Source of the DNA: Nocardia cyriacigeorgica
Lineage (GTDB): Bacteria > Actinomycetota > Actinomycetes > Mycobacteriales > Mycobacteriaceae
Assembly (NCBI RefSeq): GCF_010858045.1
Contig: NZ_JAAGVC010000002.1
Span: forward strand, 184,670-248,669
Length of the DNA: 64,000 bases
Direction of reading: 5' to 3'
Notes under the pieces: model-generated
Seen by the model: the letters and a program-made list of their open reading frames with translations, nothing else
Told to the model about the DNA's origin: nothing
Database searches by the model: none
Shown here: piece after piece, positions 55,581-64,000 of the stretch
How the letters are laid out: every line of letters starts with the position of its first letter
Numbering within the stretch: the first letter of the stretch is position 1
Translations under genes and position numbers: made by a program

Positions 55581-56987
55581 CTACTTGAGCACGTACGGGG
55601 ATACCGAGCTGCGGTGCTCGCTGATGTCGAGCACCTTGCCCAGCGGGGGAAACGCGCGCTGCGGGCAGTTGGCACGTTCGCAGACGCGACAGCCGGCGCC
55701 GATGGGGGTGGCCTTGGCTTCGCCGAGATCGATGCCGTCGGCGTAGACCACCCGTCCGGCATGGCGGAGCTCGCAGCCGAGCCCGATCGCGAAGGTCTTG
55801 CTCGGCTGCCCGTAAGCCGTGGCACGGCGTTCGACGGTGCGCGCCACCCACAGGTACTTGCGGCCGTCGGGCATCTGCGCGATCTGGGTCATGATCTTGC
55901 CCGGATAGGCGAAGGTCTCGTACACATTCCACAGCGGACAGGTGCCGCCGCTGGAGGAGAAGTGAAACCCGGTGGCGGACTGGCGTTTCGACATATTTCC
56001 GGCCCGGTCCACCCGGACGAACGAGAACGGCACGCCGCGCAATTCCGGTCGTTGCAAAGTGGAGAGCCGGTGACAGATCGTCTCGTAGCTCTGGGTGAAG
56101 AACGCCGACAGCCGTTCGATGTCGTAGCGGAAATCCTCGGCGATTTCGTGGAAATGCGTGTACGGCAACACCGTCGCCGCGGCGAAATAGTTCGCCAACC
56201 CGAGCATGGCCAGCTTCCTGGCGTCCTCGGAGGCGAAACTTCCCTCGTCGACGAGCCTTTCCAGCAGTGGCCCGCATTCGAAATAGGCCAGTTCGGCGGC
56301 GAGTTTGAAGGTGCGCTGGCCGCCGGACAGGTGCGGTGCGATCTCGAGCCGGAGACTGTCCGGATCGTAGCGGTGCAGCACGCCCTCACCGAGGTCGATC
56401 CGCTCGATGATACGTACACCGTGCGCGCGCAGCATGCGTGCGATCTCGCTGTTCACGTCGCCGCCGTGGAACCGGATCCGATTGGCGAGTTCCTCTGCGG
56501 CGGTGTCCAATTCGTGGATGTAGTTCTGCCGCTGATAGAAATAGTCGCGCACTTCCTCGTGCGGTTTGCTGATCGTCGCGCTACCCGAGCCGTCGGCGAA
56601 ACGATCCTCGGTGGCGGCCGCCAGCTGAGCGCTGGTATTCCGATAGCGGCTGTGCATGTTCACCAGCGCGCGCGCCATACTCGGATGCGCGGAGACGATT
56701 TCGGCGATCTCCTTGGCGTCGGCCTCGATACCGAGCTCGGCGTCCATCACCACTTCTTGTAGTTCGGCGATGAGCCGCGTGTCGTCCTGCGACGAGAAAA
56801 AGGTGGCATCGACGCCGAACACCTCGTTGATCCGCAGCAGCACCGGGACGGTGAGCGGACGCACGTCGTGTTCGATCTGATTCAGATAGCTCGCCGAGAT
56901 CTCCAGTTGTTGAGCGAGCGAGACCTGGCTGAGCCCGCGTTCGGTCCGCAGCTGACGAAGCCGCGCCCCGACGTAAGTCTTGGCCAT
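55581..56987 (-). CDS. ramB: Acetate metabolism regulator RamB
   Basis: A 468-residue ScfR-family regulator: an XRE helix-turn-helix at 6-62 (LRQLRTERGLSQVSLAQQLEISASYLNQIEHDVRPLT), an IrrE/ImmA-like middle domain, and a C-terminal DUF2083 region with the cysteine motif CRVCERANCPQRAFPP. RamB controls isocitrate lyase and acetate activation genes in Corynebacterium and mycobacteria. Position 8 kb from aceA resembles Rv0465c-Rv0467. Its promoter carries a motif matching the one upstream of aceA. Confidence 0.94.
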   Translation of the reverse strand: MAKTYVGARLRQLRTERGLSQVSLAQQLEISASYLNQIEHDVRPLTVPVLLRINEVFGVDATFFSSQDDTRLIAELQEVVMDAELGIEADAKEIAEIVSAHPSMARALVNMHSRYRNTSAQLAAATEDRFADGSGSATISKPHEEVRDYFYQRQNYIHELDTAAEELANRIRFHGGDVNSEIARMLRAHGVRIIERIDLGEGVLHRYDPDSLRLEIAPHLSGGQRTFKLAAELAYFECGPLLERLVDEGSFASEDARKLAMLGLANYFAAATVLPYTHFHEIAEDFRYDIERLSAFFTQSYETICHRLSTLQRPELRGVPFSFVRVDRAGNMSKRQSATGFHFSSSGGTCPLWNVYETFAYPGKIMTQIAQMPDGRKYLWVARTVERRATAYGQPSKTFAIGLGCELRHAGRVVYADGIDLGEAKATPIGAGCRVCERANCPQRAFPPLGKVLDISEHRSSVSPYVLK

Positions 56988-57025
56988 GCGTCCAGCTTAT
57001 GGCTGATTTCGCAAACCTGCCAATA

Positions 57026-57037
57026 GCAGAATTAGCA
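57026..57037 (+). promoter_or_regulatory. Candidate RamB box upstream of ramB
   Basis: GCAGAATTAGCA matches GCAGAGTTAGCA upstream of aceA at 11 of 12 positions, and GATTTCGCAAAC lies 10 bp further left. It lies between divergent ramB and ligase genes, 39 bp from the ramB ATG, so it would suit autoregulation. Confidence 0.5.
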
Positions 57038-57081
57038 GTGGGTTCGAGCAATATGTCACAGCGGCGGGTTACCGTCGTCTG

Positions 57082-58854
57082 GTGCTGTTCACCGATGTCG
57101 TGCGAGCGTCGGAGACCGTCCGCGCCACCCGCTCGCGGAAAACGAAGATCGCCGCGCTGGCCGAGTTGCTGCGCGCGGCGCAGGCCGACGAGCTCGCCGC
57201 CGTCGTCGCCTGGGTGTCGGGAGAATTGCGGCAGGGCCGCATCGGCACCGGCTGGCGCACCCTCACCGGGCTCGGCGAGACTGCCGCCGATACTCCCACC
57301 CTCACCGCGGCCCGGGTGGACGAGTTGTTCGGCGAACTGGCCGCCACCTCCGGCCCCGGCTCGGCGAATCGGCGCAAACAACTGCTGAGCGAGCTGTGGC
57401 GCACCGCGACCGCCGATGAGCAGGCCTTCCTGCTGCGTCTGCTGACCGGTGAGCTGCGGCAGGGCGCACTCACCGCCGTGGTCACCGAAGCGGTGGCCCG
57501 CGCCGCCGACGTCCCGCTCGAGCTCGTTCGCCGGGCCTACATGTTGTCCGGGAAGCTGCCGGTCACCGCCATCGCCGCGCTGACCGGCGGCGAAGCGGCG
57601 CTGCGCGAGTTCCGCTTGGAGGTGGGTCGCCCGATCCAGCCCATGCTCGCCTCCCCCGGCGCCGCGCTCGACGACGCCCTCGCCGAATTCGACGGCGCCG
57701 TCAGCGTGGAACACAAACTCGACGGCGCCCGCATCCAGGTACACCGCGACGGCCACCACGTGTGGGTCTTCACCCGCACCCTGCGCGATATCACCGCCAA
57801 CGTGCCCGAGCTGGTCGAGTTGGTCGCGGGACTGAACTGCACCAGCGTGGTCCTGGACGGTGAAACGCTGGCCCTCACCGACACCGGGCGTCCGCGCCCC
57901 TTCCAGGAGACGATGGCGCGGTTCGCGTCCGCTGATCCAGGGCAGGGCGTCGCCGTCCCGCCGCCATCCAGCGCGTTCGGCGACTCCGGCGTGCCCGGCG
58001 GTTCCCGTGACCCCGGCGGCTCGGGCAGCCCGGGCGGTACCGGCAGCCCCGGCGACGCGGGCGGCGAAGGCAGCCCCGGCGGCTCAGGGAGCTCAGGCGG
58101 TTCAGGCGACCCCGCCGACTCGGGCGGCTCGGGTGGCTCGGTCGACCCGGCCGGCTCGGAGCCGACTGTCCCGACGGAGCTACGGCCGATGCCGACTTCC
58201 ACCCGCGAGCTGCTGCTGCATCCCTACTTCTTCGATTGCCTGCATCTCGATGGCCGCGACCTGCTGGACGAGCCGCTGCTCGAACGGCGCGCGGCGCTCA
58301 CGAAAGTGGCGGGGGAACACAGCATTCCCGCCCTCATCCGGCCCGATGCGGAGGCGGCGGCGGAGTACTTCGACGGGGCGCTGGCCTCGGGCCACGAAGG
58401 CGTCATGATCAAATCCCTCGACGCGCCGTACGCAGCGGGGCGGCGCGGCCGGTCATGGCTGAAGATCAAGCCGACGCACACCCTCGACCTGCTGGTTCTC
58501 GGCGCGGAATGGGGCTACGGCCGGCGCACCGGCTACCTGTCGAATCTGCATCTCGGTGCCCGCGACCCGGAGTCCGGCGAACCGGTGATGGTCGGCAAGA
58601 CCTTCAAGGGCCTCACCGACGCCCTGCTGCACTGGCAGACCGCCGAATTCCCGCGCCATGAACGCACCCGCGACCAGCACACCGTGTATCTCTGGCCGGA
58701 GCTGGTGGTGGAGATCGCCCTCGACGGCGTGCAGACCAGCACCCGCTACCCCGGCGGCGTCGCCCTGCGCTTCGCCCGGGTCGTCCGCTACCGGCCGGAC
58801 AAGACGCCCGAGCAGGCCGACACGATCGATACCGTGCGCGCGTTGCTGCCGTGA
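57082..58854 (+). CDS. lig: ATP-dependent DNA ligase (LigB-type) with a Gly/Pro/Ser insert
   Basis: A 590-residue ligase: an N-terminal DNA-binding domain, the adenylation domain with the nucleophile lysine in EHKLDGARIQVH (Lys212), VVLDGETLAL, then FFDCLHLDGRDLL, SGHEGVMIKSLDAPYAAGRRGRSWLKIKPTHTLDL, and the OB-fold. It seals nicks with ATP and resembles Rv3062. Residues about 290-366 form an unusual Gly/Pro/Ser/Asp-rich insert inside the adenylation domain. GTG start, preceded by TACCGT (57070-57075), a leaderless arrangement. Confidence 0.92.
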   Translation: MLFTDVVRASETVRATRSRKTKIAALAELLRAAQADELAAVVAWVSGELRQGRIGTGWRTLTGLGETAADTPTLTAARVDELFGELAATSGPGSANRRKQLLSELWRTATADEQAFLLRLLTGELRQGALTAVVTEAVARAADVPLELVRRAYMLSGKLPVTAIAALTGGEAALREFRLEVGRPIQPMLASPGAALDDALAEFDGAVSVEHKLDGARIQVHRDGHHVWVFTRTLRDITANVPELVELVAGLNCTSVVLDGETLALTDTGRPRPFQETMARFASADPGQGVAVPPPSSAFGDSGVPGGSRDPGGSGSPGGTGSPGDAGGEGSPGGSGSSGGSGDPADSGGSGGSVDPAGSEPTVPTELRPMPTSTRELLLHPYFFDCLHLDGRDLLDEPLLERRAALTKVAGEHSIPALIRPDAEAAAEYFDGALASGHEGVMIKSLDAPYAAGRRGRSWLKIKPTHTLDLLVLGAEWGYGRRTGYLSNLHLGARDPESGEPVMVGKTFKGLTDALLHWQTAEFPRHERTRDQHTVYLWPELVVEIALDGVQTSTRYPGGVALRFARVVRYRPDKTPEQADTIDTVRALLP

Positions 58855-58990
58855 GCGGACCGGCGGCGCCCCCTTTCCGCGCGGGACATGCTCGGTGTTC
58901 GTCGACGTCGACGCCGCCCGGCGGCAGGCGAGCGGCAGGGCCGGCCGAGTCGGCGCGCGGTGGCGACCGTCCGGGCTGCCAGGGGCGCGT

Positions 58991-59269
58991 TCAGGGTTCC
59001 GGCCAGGTCGGCGGGTCGAGCCGCGATTGGATGCGCTCCACATCGGTGTCCGACGGCATCTCGTTGGTGATCTTGGTGATGAGCACCTGGATGTCGATGC
59101 GGTCCGGGTTCTCGCCGGACCGCAGCAGTTCGGTGGCGATCTGGCGCACCTCGTCGTCGGAGAGGCGGCGGCGCAGCAGCGCCAGCAGCGGGATGTAGTC
59201 CGATTCGGGCACACCCTCGGGGTAACCGGCGCGCAGCCAGTCGATGATGGCGTTCAGGAAGGGCGGCAT
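58991..59269 (-). CDS. DUF3349 domain-containing protein
   Basis: A 92-residue protein of the actinobacterial DUF3349 family, all helical: FLNAIIDWLRAGYPEGVPESDYIPLLALLRRRLSDDEVRQIATELLRSG is the hallmark. The close paralogue upstream has the same segment. Function is unknown. Corresponds by order to Rv0543c-type genes ahead of pitA. Confidence 0.85.
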   Translation of the reverse strand: MPPFLNAIIDWLRAGYPEGVPESDYIPLLALLRRRLSDDEVRQIATELLRSGENPDRIDIQVLITKITNEMPSDTDVERIQSRLDPPTWPEP

Positions 59270-59275
59270 GGGGCA

Positions 59276-59620
59276 TCAATCGGGCTCGGTGAGCGGTTCG
59301 GCCAGCGGCCAGCCGCCGGCCGCCAGGTGCGAGGCCACTCGCGAGATGTCGTCCGGGGCGGGCTGTTCCTTGGCGATGCGGGCGATCGCGTCCTCGATAT
59401 CGGCGAGGGTGATCTCGCGCTCCGGGTTCTCCCGCGCCAGCTCCTCCGCGACGGCGGCCACCTCGTAGTCGGTGAGGTGGCGGTGCAGCACGGCGAACAG
59501 GGCGACGTAATCCGAGCGCGGCACGCCCTGCGGGTAGCCGGCGCGCAGCCAGCCGATGATCCGGCCGAGCAGCTTCGGCCGCTCCGGCTCGGACTGGATG
59601 GGGTGGGTCGAATCGGTCAC
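59276..59620 (-). CDS. DUF3349 domain-containing protein (second copy)
   Basis: A 114-residue paralogue of the next gene: IIGWLRAGYPQGVPRSDYVALFAVLHRHLTDYEVAAVAEELARE aligns with its partner. Start GTG 59620 with AAGGG 8 nt ahead. The two copies lie 6 bp apart and were probably formed by tandem duplication long ago. Confidence 0.83.
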   Translation of the reverse strand: MTDSTHPIQSEPERPKLLGRIIGWLRAGYPQGVPRSDYVALFAVLHRHLTDYEVAAVAEELARENPEREITLADIEDAIARIAKEQPAPDDISRVASHLAAGGWPLAEPLTEPD

Positions 59621-59630
59621 TGCACGCCCT

Positions 59631-59912
59631 TCAGGACTCGCCGAACAGATGGATGCCGAACCTGGCGGCGAGAAACGCTTTGGCCGTATAGAGCACACCC
59701 GCCACCACCGCGGCGATCACCAACCCCAGACATACCAGAGCCCCGGCGAGCGCCGGATAGTTGCGCCGGATCACCCCGCCTTCGGCGCGGGTCTCCGAGG
59801 CCGACCAGAACCGCACCCCGAACGCGAAAATCATCGGCAGCCCCGCGCCGAACACCAGACCGGCCGCGACGACCTTCCACAGCGAGTTCAGATTCGTGAC
59901 AAGCGTGTGCAC
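59631..59912 (-). CDS. Small conserved membrane protein (Rv0544c-like)
   Basis: A 93-residue protein with two transmembrane helices (VVAAGLVFGAGLPMIFAFGVRF, LAGALVCLGLVIAAVVAGVLYTA). It lies 9 bp after pitA, as Rv0544c does, so it may assist the phosphate transporter; that is inference. Confidence 0.78.
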   Translation of the reverse strand: MHTLVTNLNSLWKVVAAGLVFGAGLPMIFAFGVRFWSASETRAEGGVIRRNYPALAGALVCLGLVIAAVVAGVLYTAKAFLAARFGIHLFGES

Positions 59913-59921
59913 AGAGAGCTC

Positions 59922-61166
59922 CTAAACCTGGGCCGAACGATTGTGGCCGGTGTCGGGGCCAGGCGCCGGGCCGTGCCGCACATCCTCGATGATGCCGGTG
60001 TCCACGGATCCGTCGCCGCCGGCCGCTGGGCCGTCACCCGGCCATTCGTTGACGTTGGTGGTGTCGACGGGGTTGCGCCGCGACCGCAGGTAGATCAGCC
60101 CGGCCAGGCCGATCAGCAGGGCGAAGACCACGAGCACGCCGGGCAGGCCGCCGATGAAGTGCGCGATGGCCCAGCAGATGGCGCCCATGATTCCGGCGGC
60201 GGGCAGCGTCAGCAGCCAGGCCACCACCATGCGACCCATCACACTCCAGCGCACCTCGGCGCCCTTGCCGAGTCCGGTGCCGAGGATGGAGCCGGTGGCG
60301 GTCTGCGTGGTCGACAGCGGCAGGCCGAAGTGCGCCGAGGTCAGGATGATCGCAGCCGAGGACGATTCGGCCGCAAGGCCCTGCGGCGAGTCGATTTCCA
60401 CCAGCCCCTTGCCGAGGGTGCGGATGATGCGCCAGCCGCCGAGGTAGGTGCCGGCCGCGATCGCGACGGCACAGGCGGCCATCACCCACAGCGGCATCTC
60501 GTCGTCTTTGGTGAGGCTGCCGTGCGCGACCAGCGCCAGGAAGATGACGCCCATCGTCTTCTGCGCGTCGTTGGTGCCGTGCGCCAGCGAGACCAGCGAC
60601 GCCGAACCCACCTGACCCCAGCGGAATCCCTCGTTGACCTTGCCTTCTTCGGCGCCGCGGGTGATCCGGTACACCAGCCAGGTGCCCACCGCGGAGACCA
60701 GGGCCGCGATGACCGGCGCGAGCACCGCCGGGATGACGATCTTGGCGAGCACGCCGCTGGATCCGTCGGCCCAGATGACCCCGCTCCAGCCGAGCGCGGC
60801 CAGGGTGGCGCCGATGAGACCGCCGAACAGGGCGTGCGAGGAACTCGACGGCAGGCCGAACAGCCAGGTGAGCAGATTCCACAGGATGCCGCCGACCAGT
60901 CCGGCGAACACGATGATCAGCAGGTCGTGCCCGGACACCGCGTCGAGTTGCACGATTCCCTTGGCCACTGTCGCCGCGACCGCCACCGACAGGAACGCAC
61001 CGATCAGGTTCAGCAGCGCCGACAACGCGACCGCGACCCGTGGGCGCAGCGCCCCGGTGGCGATCGAGGTGGCCATCGCGTTGGCGGTGTCGTGGAAGCC
61101 GTTGGTGAAATCGAATACGAGTGCCGTGACGATGACGATGAGCAGAACCAGCAATTCAACGGTCAC
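59922..61166 (-). CDS. pitA: Low-affinity inorganic phosphate transporter PitA
   Basis: A 414-residue member of the Pit family with two repeats of the family signature: FDFTNGFHDTANAMATSIATGAL at the N-terminus and SLAHGTNDAQKTMGVI in the middle, plus the GLPSSSSHALFGGL and PLSTTQTATGSILG half-site motifs. It imports metal-phosphate using the proton gradient. A Pro/Gly-rich tail ends the protein. Downstream genes are in the same order as in M. tuberculosis. Confidence 0.95.
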   Translation of the reverse strand: MTVELLVLLIVIVTALVFDFTNGFHDTANAMATSIATGALRPRVAVALSALLNLIGAFLSVAVAATVAKGIVQLDAVSGHDLLIIVFAGLVGGILWNLLTWLFGLPSSSSHALFGGLIGATLAALGWSGVIWADGSSGVLAKIVIPAVLAPVIAALVSAVGTWLVYRITRGAEEGKVNEGFRWGQVGSASLVSLAHGTNDAQKTMGVIFLALVAHGSLTKDDEMPLWVMAACAVAIAAGTYLGGWRIIRTLGKGLVEIDSPQGLAAESSSAAIILTSAHFGLPLSTTQTATGSILGTGLGKGAEVRWSVMGRMVVAWLLTLPAAGIMGAICWAIAHFIGGLPGVLVVFALLIGLAGLIYLRSRRNPVDTTNVNEWPGDGPAAGGDGSVDTGIIEDVRHGPAPGPDTGHNRSAQV

Positions 61167-61374
61167 GCCGTCCAGTGTGCGGTATCCGTTTTGACGATTT
61201 TCATACGGATGCCAAATCGCGTCCGTGTCGTGTTCATCTAAGATTCCGGCACTTCGGGTAATGGCCGGAGCCCACCGTATGGCCTCCCCCTTTTATCGGT
61301 TGACCGAGAGTCACACGGGCCGAGGCGAGGCGCGAGTAGACCGCTGGCTCATGTGACTCTGGCGGCGAACCGGA

Positions 61375-62583
61375 TCAATCGGAGGATGGACGGGGGGCCA
61401 TGAGGATCATGATCAAGGCGAGCAGCAGTAGGGCAGCGAGGGTCCAGGACAGTGCGGCGAACCCGTGCGGCGCGGCCGCGGCGGCGACCAGGGGGCCGGT
61501 GGTGGCGCCCACGTAGAAGCTGAACATGGCCACCGAGGAGGCAGCCGCTCGGGCGTCGCCGCCGAGTTCGCCCGCCGATTGCAGGACGGCGGGGGCGATG
61601 ACGCCGAGACCGCCGACGAGCACGGCCAGCAGCACCGTCAGCAGGGCTACGCCGGTGCCGGCCAGGGCCGCGGCGATCATGGCAGCCGCGGCGACCAGTA
61701 CGCCGAGCACGATCTGGGCGTGCCGGGAGAGCCGGGCAAGCGGAATCGCCAGCAACGGCAGGGCCAGCATGACCGGGAGGGCGCCGGCCCGCAGGGCAAG
61801 CAGTTCTCCGGATCCGTGGACCAAGCCCGCGATTTCGATGCCGGTGTACACCCCGACCATGACCGCCATGCTCAGGGCGCCCGCGATCAGCATCGGAAGC
61901 AGCGCCCGGATGCGCAGCACCGCGGGGATGGCCGCGTAGCTGTGGCGCAGGGGCAGATTCGCGGCGGCGGGAGCGTCGTCGAGCATGACCGAACGCAGCG
62001 CGAAGGCGAGCACGGCGAACGCGGCGGCGGAGCCGAGGAACACGGTGCGCCACGGGAACCAGCCGACCACCGCCTGCGACACGATCTGTGCCAATACGGT
62101 CGCGGCGAGGAACGAGGTGGCCATCGACATGGTCACCACCGCCCGGTGCCCGGGTGCTATCCGGGTGGCGACATAGGCCATGAGCGCGGGTGGAATCGAC
62201 CCGACGACCAAACCCTGCACAACCCGAAGCGGGATCTCCACCGACGCACTGAAGGCCAAACCGGTCAAGAGGGTGACCACTGCGGCGGTGAGCATGCCGG
62301 TGAACAGCACCCGGCGATGGCCGAACCGATCCGACAGCGGCCCGAAGAGCACGAACCCGCCCGCGTAGCCGAACGCGAACGCGCTGATGATCCAGGTCAT
62401 CGCACCCGCTCCGACGTGCCAATCGGATTTCATGGCGCTGAACAGGGGAATCGGTACATACATCTGGCCCGTGGCGAGCAGGGCGGAGAGGACGAAGACC
62501 GGGAGGGTCTTGGCGGTCGAAGCGTGCGCGGTGGGCGCCGGGATCGAATCGGGAAGTGCGAGAGGGGCTGTCGGCGATGCCAT
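61375..62583 (-). CDS. MFS transporter
   Basis: A 402-residue, twelve-helix major facilitator. SDRFGHRRVLFTGM after helix 2 is the MFS loop motif, and PALMAYVATRIAPGHRAVVTMSMATSFL lies in the fourth to fifth helix region. DHA1-type drug exporters look like this. A divergent TetR and a palindrome between them suggest substrate-induced expression. Confidence 0.88.
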   Translation of the reverse strand: MASPTAPLALPDSIPAPTAHASTAKTLPVFVLSALLATGQMYVPIPLFSAMKSDWHVGAGAMTWIISAFAFGYAGGFVLFGPLSDRFGHRRVLFTGMLTAAVVTLLTGLAFSASVEIPLRVVQGLVVGSIPPALMAYVATRIAPGHRAVVTMSMATSFLAATVLAQIVSQAVVGWFPWRTVFLGSAAAFAVLAFALRSVMLDDAPAAANLPLRHSYAAIPAVLRIRALLPMLIAGALSMAVMVGVYTGIEIAGLVHGSGELLALRAGALPVMLALPLLAIPLARLSRHAQIVLGVLVAAAAMIAAALAGTGVALLTVLLAVLVGGLGVIAPAVLQSAGELGGDARAAASSVAMFSFYVGATTGPLVAAAAAPHGFAALSWTLAALLLLALIMILMAPRPSSD

Positions 62584-62618
62584 GCGAGGAAGCGTACGTC
62601 CGCGATCGACCATACGTC

Positions 62619-62634
62619 AACCAAATAGTTGGTT
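62619..62634. promoter_or_regulatory. Operator between MFS and TetR genes
   Basis: AACCAA (62619-62624) and TTGGTT (62629-62634) are perfect arms around ATAG, between the divergent starts at 62583 and 62659. TAAAGT (62646-62651) 7 nt before the TetR ATG is a likely -10. Confidence 0.65.
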
Positions 62635-62658
62635 TAATGAAATGGTAAAGTCTTGCCC

Positions 62659-63621
62659 ATGACGCCCAACACCAAACGCAGCGACGCCACCAGGCAGGCT
62701 CTGTTGCGCGCGGCCCGCGACGAGTTCGCCGAATACGGGCTGGCCGGCGCAAGGGTCGACCGCATCGCCGAGGCGGCGGGCGTCAACAAGGAACGCATCT
62801 ACGGGCTGTTCGGCAGCAAGGACAAGCTCTTCGACGTCATCCTGATCGACAGCCTGCGCGAGTTCATGCAGACCGTGCAGCCGCTGGCCGACACCGAGGT
62901 CGGCGATTACGTCGCCAAGCTGTTCGACTACCACCACGACAACCCGAAGCTGTTGCGCCTGATGCTGTGGGAGGCACTGCACCGCGGCGCCGACGCGCAC
63001 GATATCGACGGTTGGCGCGCCGACTTCTACGAACGCAAATTCGACCGCGCCCAACAGCAATTCGGCGTCGATCAGCAGCGCGCGGGCCTGCTGCTCATCG
63101 CCCTGTGCGGAGTGGCGAACTGGGCCAACACTCTTCCGCAGACCGCGCGGCTGCTACTGGGCGACGCCGCCGACGACACCGCGACCATCCGCGCGTTCAT
63201 GGCCGATTTCGCCCGCGCTGCGCTGCGCTATGACCCGAGCTCGCCGGTCAATGTCTTGACCAGCCCGAGAGAGGGGGCGCAGGCCGGTACCGCCAACGAT
63301 TCCCGGCCGCCCTCCGCCCCTGAATCAGCCGCAACCGAATCCGGACGCGTGGACTGCACCGCGAATACGCCCGGCGCGAGCTCCCGCGCAGCGGACCGCA
63401 CACAACAGGCGACCGCTGGTCCCGAGGTTTCCGGTTCCGATCCCGTCGACGCGGCAGCCGAACGCCTACGCGCCGCCCAAGCCACCGTCGAAGCCGCGCG
63501 CGCCGAGCTGGCGTCGGCCCTGCGCGACGCCCACGCCGCGGGTACCAGCGCCAACCAGCTGGCCCGCCAGGTCTCGGGGACGCTATCGCGGCCCGTCGTC
63601 CTCAAACTCCTGGCGGACTAG
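62659..63621 (+). CDS. TetR-family regulator with extra C-terminal helical domain
   Basis: A 320-residue protein. The N-terminal TetR domain has ARVDRIAEAAGVNKERIYGLFGSKDKLF; a normal effector domain ends near 205. A disordered Ser/Ala/Thr stretch follows, then a final segment with a long helix and AGTSANQLARQVSGTLSRPVVLKLLAD, which looks like a small helix-turn-helix. Ordinary TetR proteins stop near 200 residues. The ATG at 62659 has a leaderless-type -10. It probably represses the MFS gene. Confidence 0.85.
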   Translation: MTPNTKRSDATRQALLRAARDEFAEYGLAGARVDRIAEAAGVNKERIYGLFGSKDKLFDVILIDSLREFMQTVQPLADTEVGDYVAKLFDYHHDNPKLLRLMLWEALHRGADAHDIDGWRADFYERKFDRAQQQFGVDQQRAGLLLIALCGVANWANTLPQTARLLLGDAADDTATIRAFMADFARAALRYDPSSPVNVLTSPREGAQAGTANDSRPPSAPESAATESGRVDCTANTPGASSRAADRTQQATAGPEVSGSDPVDAAAERLRAAQATVEAARAELASALRDAHAAGTSANQLARQVSGTLSRPVVLKLLAD

Positions 63622-63724
63622 CGGGCGGCATCCACCGCCGGTTCGAACGCCCGCTGTACGGACCTTCCGGCTACTCGGACACCCGGCTACTTCGGGCACT
63701 GGAGATCCGGACGCCCGCCCCCGC

Positions 63725-64000
63725 TCAGAACGCAGCCTCGTCCAGCGCCATGATGTCGGTATCCAGCGCCGCGATCACGTTCTTGACCGAGGTCAGCGTG
63801 GGCAGCACGTTCCTGGCGAAGAACGTCGCCACGCCGACCTTTCCGGCGTAGAACGCGCGGTCCTTCTCGCTCACCTCACCGGCGAGGGCTGCGGCGGCGA
63901 TCTCGGCCTGGACCAGCAGGCGCCAGCCGATGAGTAGATCGCCGACGGCCAGCAGGAACCGCACCGAACCGAGCCCGACCTTGTAGATCTCACTCGGCTC
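63725..64000 (-). CDS. Acyl-CoA dehydrogenase, C-terminal part (partial)
   Basis: The last 91 residues of a protein that runs off the right edge: RFLLAVGDLLIGWRLLVQAEIAAAALAGEVSEKDRAFYAGKVGVATFFARNVLPTLTSVKNVIAALDTDIMALDEAAF. This matches the extra C-terminal domain of long acyl-CoA dehydrogenases (FadE5 type). The family introduces the alpha-beta double bond in fatty-acid oxidation. The rest is outside the window. Confidence 0.78.
   Translation of the reverse strand, partial: EPSEIYKVGLGSVRFLLAVGDLLIGWRLLVQAEIAAAALAGEVSEKDRAFYAGKVGVATFFARNVLPTLTSVKNVIAALDTDIMALDEAAF

Overview
The window is high-GC actinobacterial chromosome, most likely from Nocardia or a close mycolic-acid-containing relative. 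The evidence is the mycothiol glycosyltransferase mshA, an HbhA-type heparin-binding adhesin, RamB, an EspG/PE/PPE-like cassette, and a gene order that repeatedly matches the Mycobacterium tuberculosis segments around Rv0465c-Rv0487 and Rv0543c-Rv0545c. No tRNA, rRNA, CRISPR array, transposase, integrase or phage gene was seen. Many genes lack a Shine-Dalgarno and instead carry a TANNNT hexamer 6-8 nt before the start codon, so leaderless transcription is likely common here.

Layout. 1-17 kb is a conserved core block: SDR enzymes, mshA with a YbjN protein, an LprQ-like L,D-transpeptidase, murB, two DUF2505 genes, purU, deoC, a DUF2993 lipid-binding protein, hbhA with its XRE regulator, and DUF445. 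17-45 kb looks accessory: TetR, UbiB-like kinase, a trans-acting enoyl-reductase-like protein, a methyltransferase, an orphan type VII secretion module (PE-like, PPE-like, EspG), PPK2, a LysR/DoxX group, an AurF-like diiron oxygenase under a perfect palindrome, a DUF6745 pair, a four-gene cluster resembling aqdRABC (alkylquinolone degradation), a DsbA/VKOR pair, an HtrA protease, an AI-2E exporter, an alcohol dehydrogenase, a DEAD helicase, a PapA5-like acyltransferase with divergent TetR, and a metE homologue. 45-57 kb returns to the conserved block: fadB2, aceA (isocitrate lyase) and ramB, with secreted lipase, phytase-like lipoprotein, XdhC-like, PnuC-like and PfkB genes between. 57-64 kb holds an ATP-dependent DNA ligase, two DUF3349 proteins, pitA, an MFS/TetR pair and the end of an acyl-CoA dehydrogenase.

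How they work together. mshA begins mycothiol synthesis; murB and the L,D-transpeptidase serve peptidoglycan; the DsbA-like and VKOR proteins form an extracytoplasmic disulfide pair; aceA, fadB2 and RamB belong to acetate/fatty-acid use through the glyoxylate shunt. The aqd-like cluster is predicted to hydroxylate, ring-open and hydrolyse 2-alkyl-4-quinolones such as the Pseudomonas quinolone signal, controlled by a divergent TetR with two matching operators.

The two most notable observations are the aqd-like quorum-quenching cluster, whose dioxygenase has Ala at the nucleophile-elbow position, and a full-length MetE homologue that has lost three of the four zinc ligands and the catalytic histidine, so it is probably not an ordinary methionine synthase.
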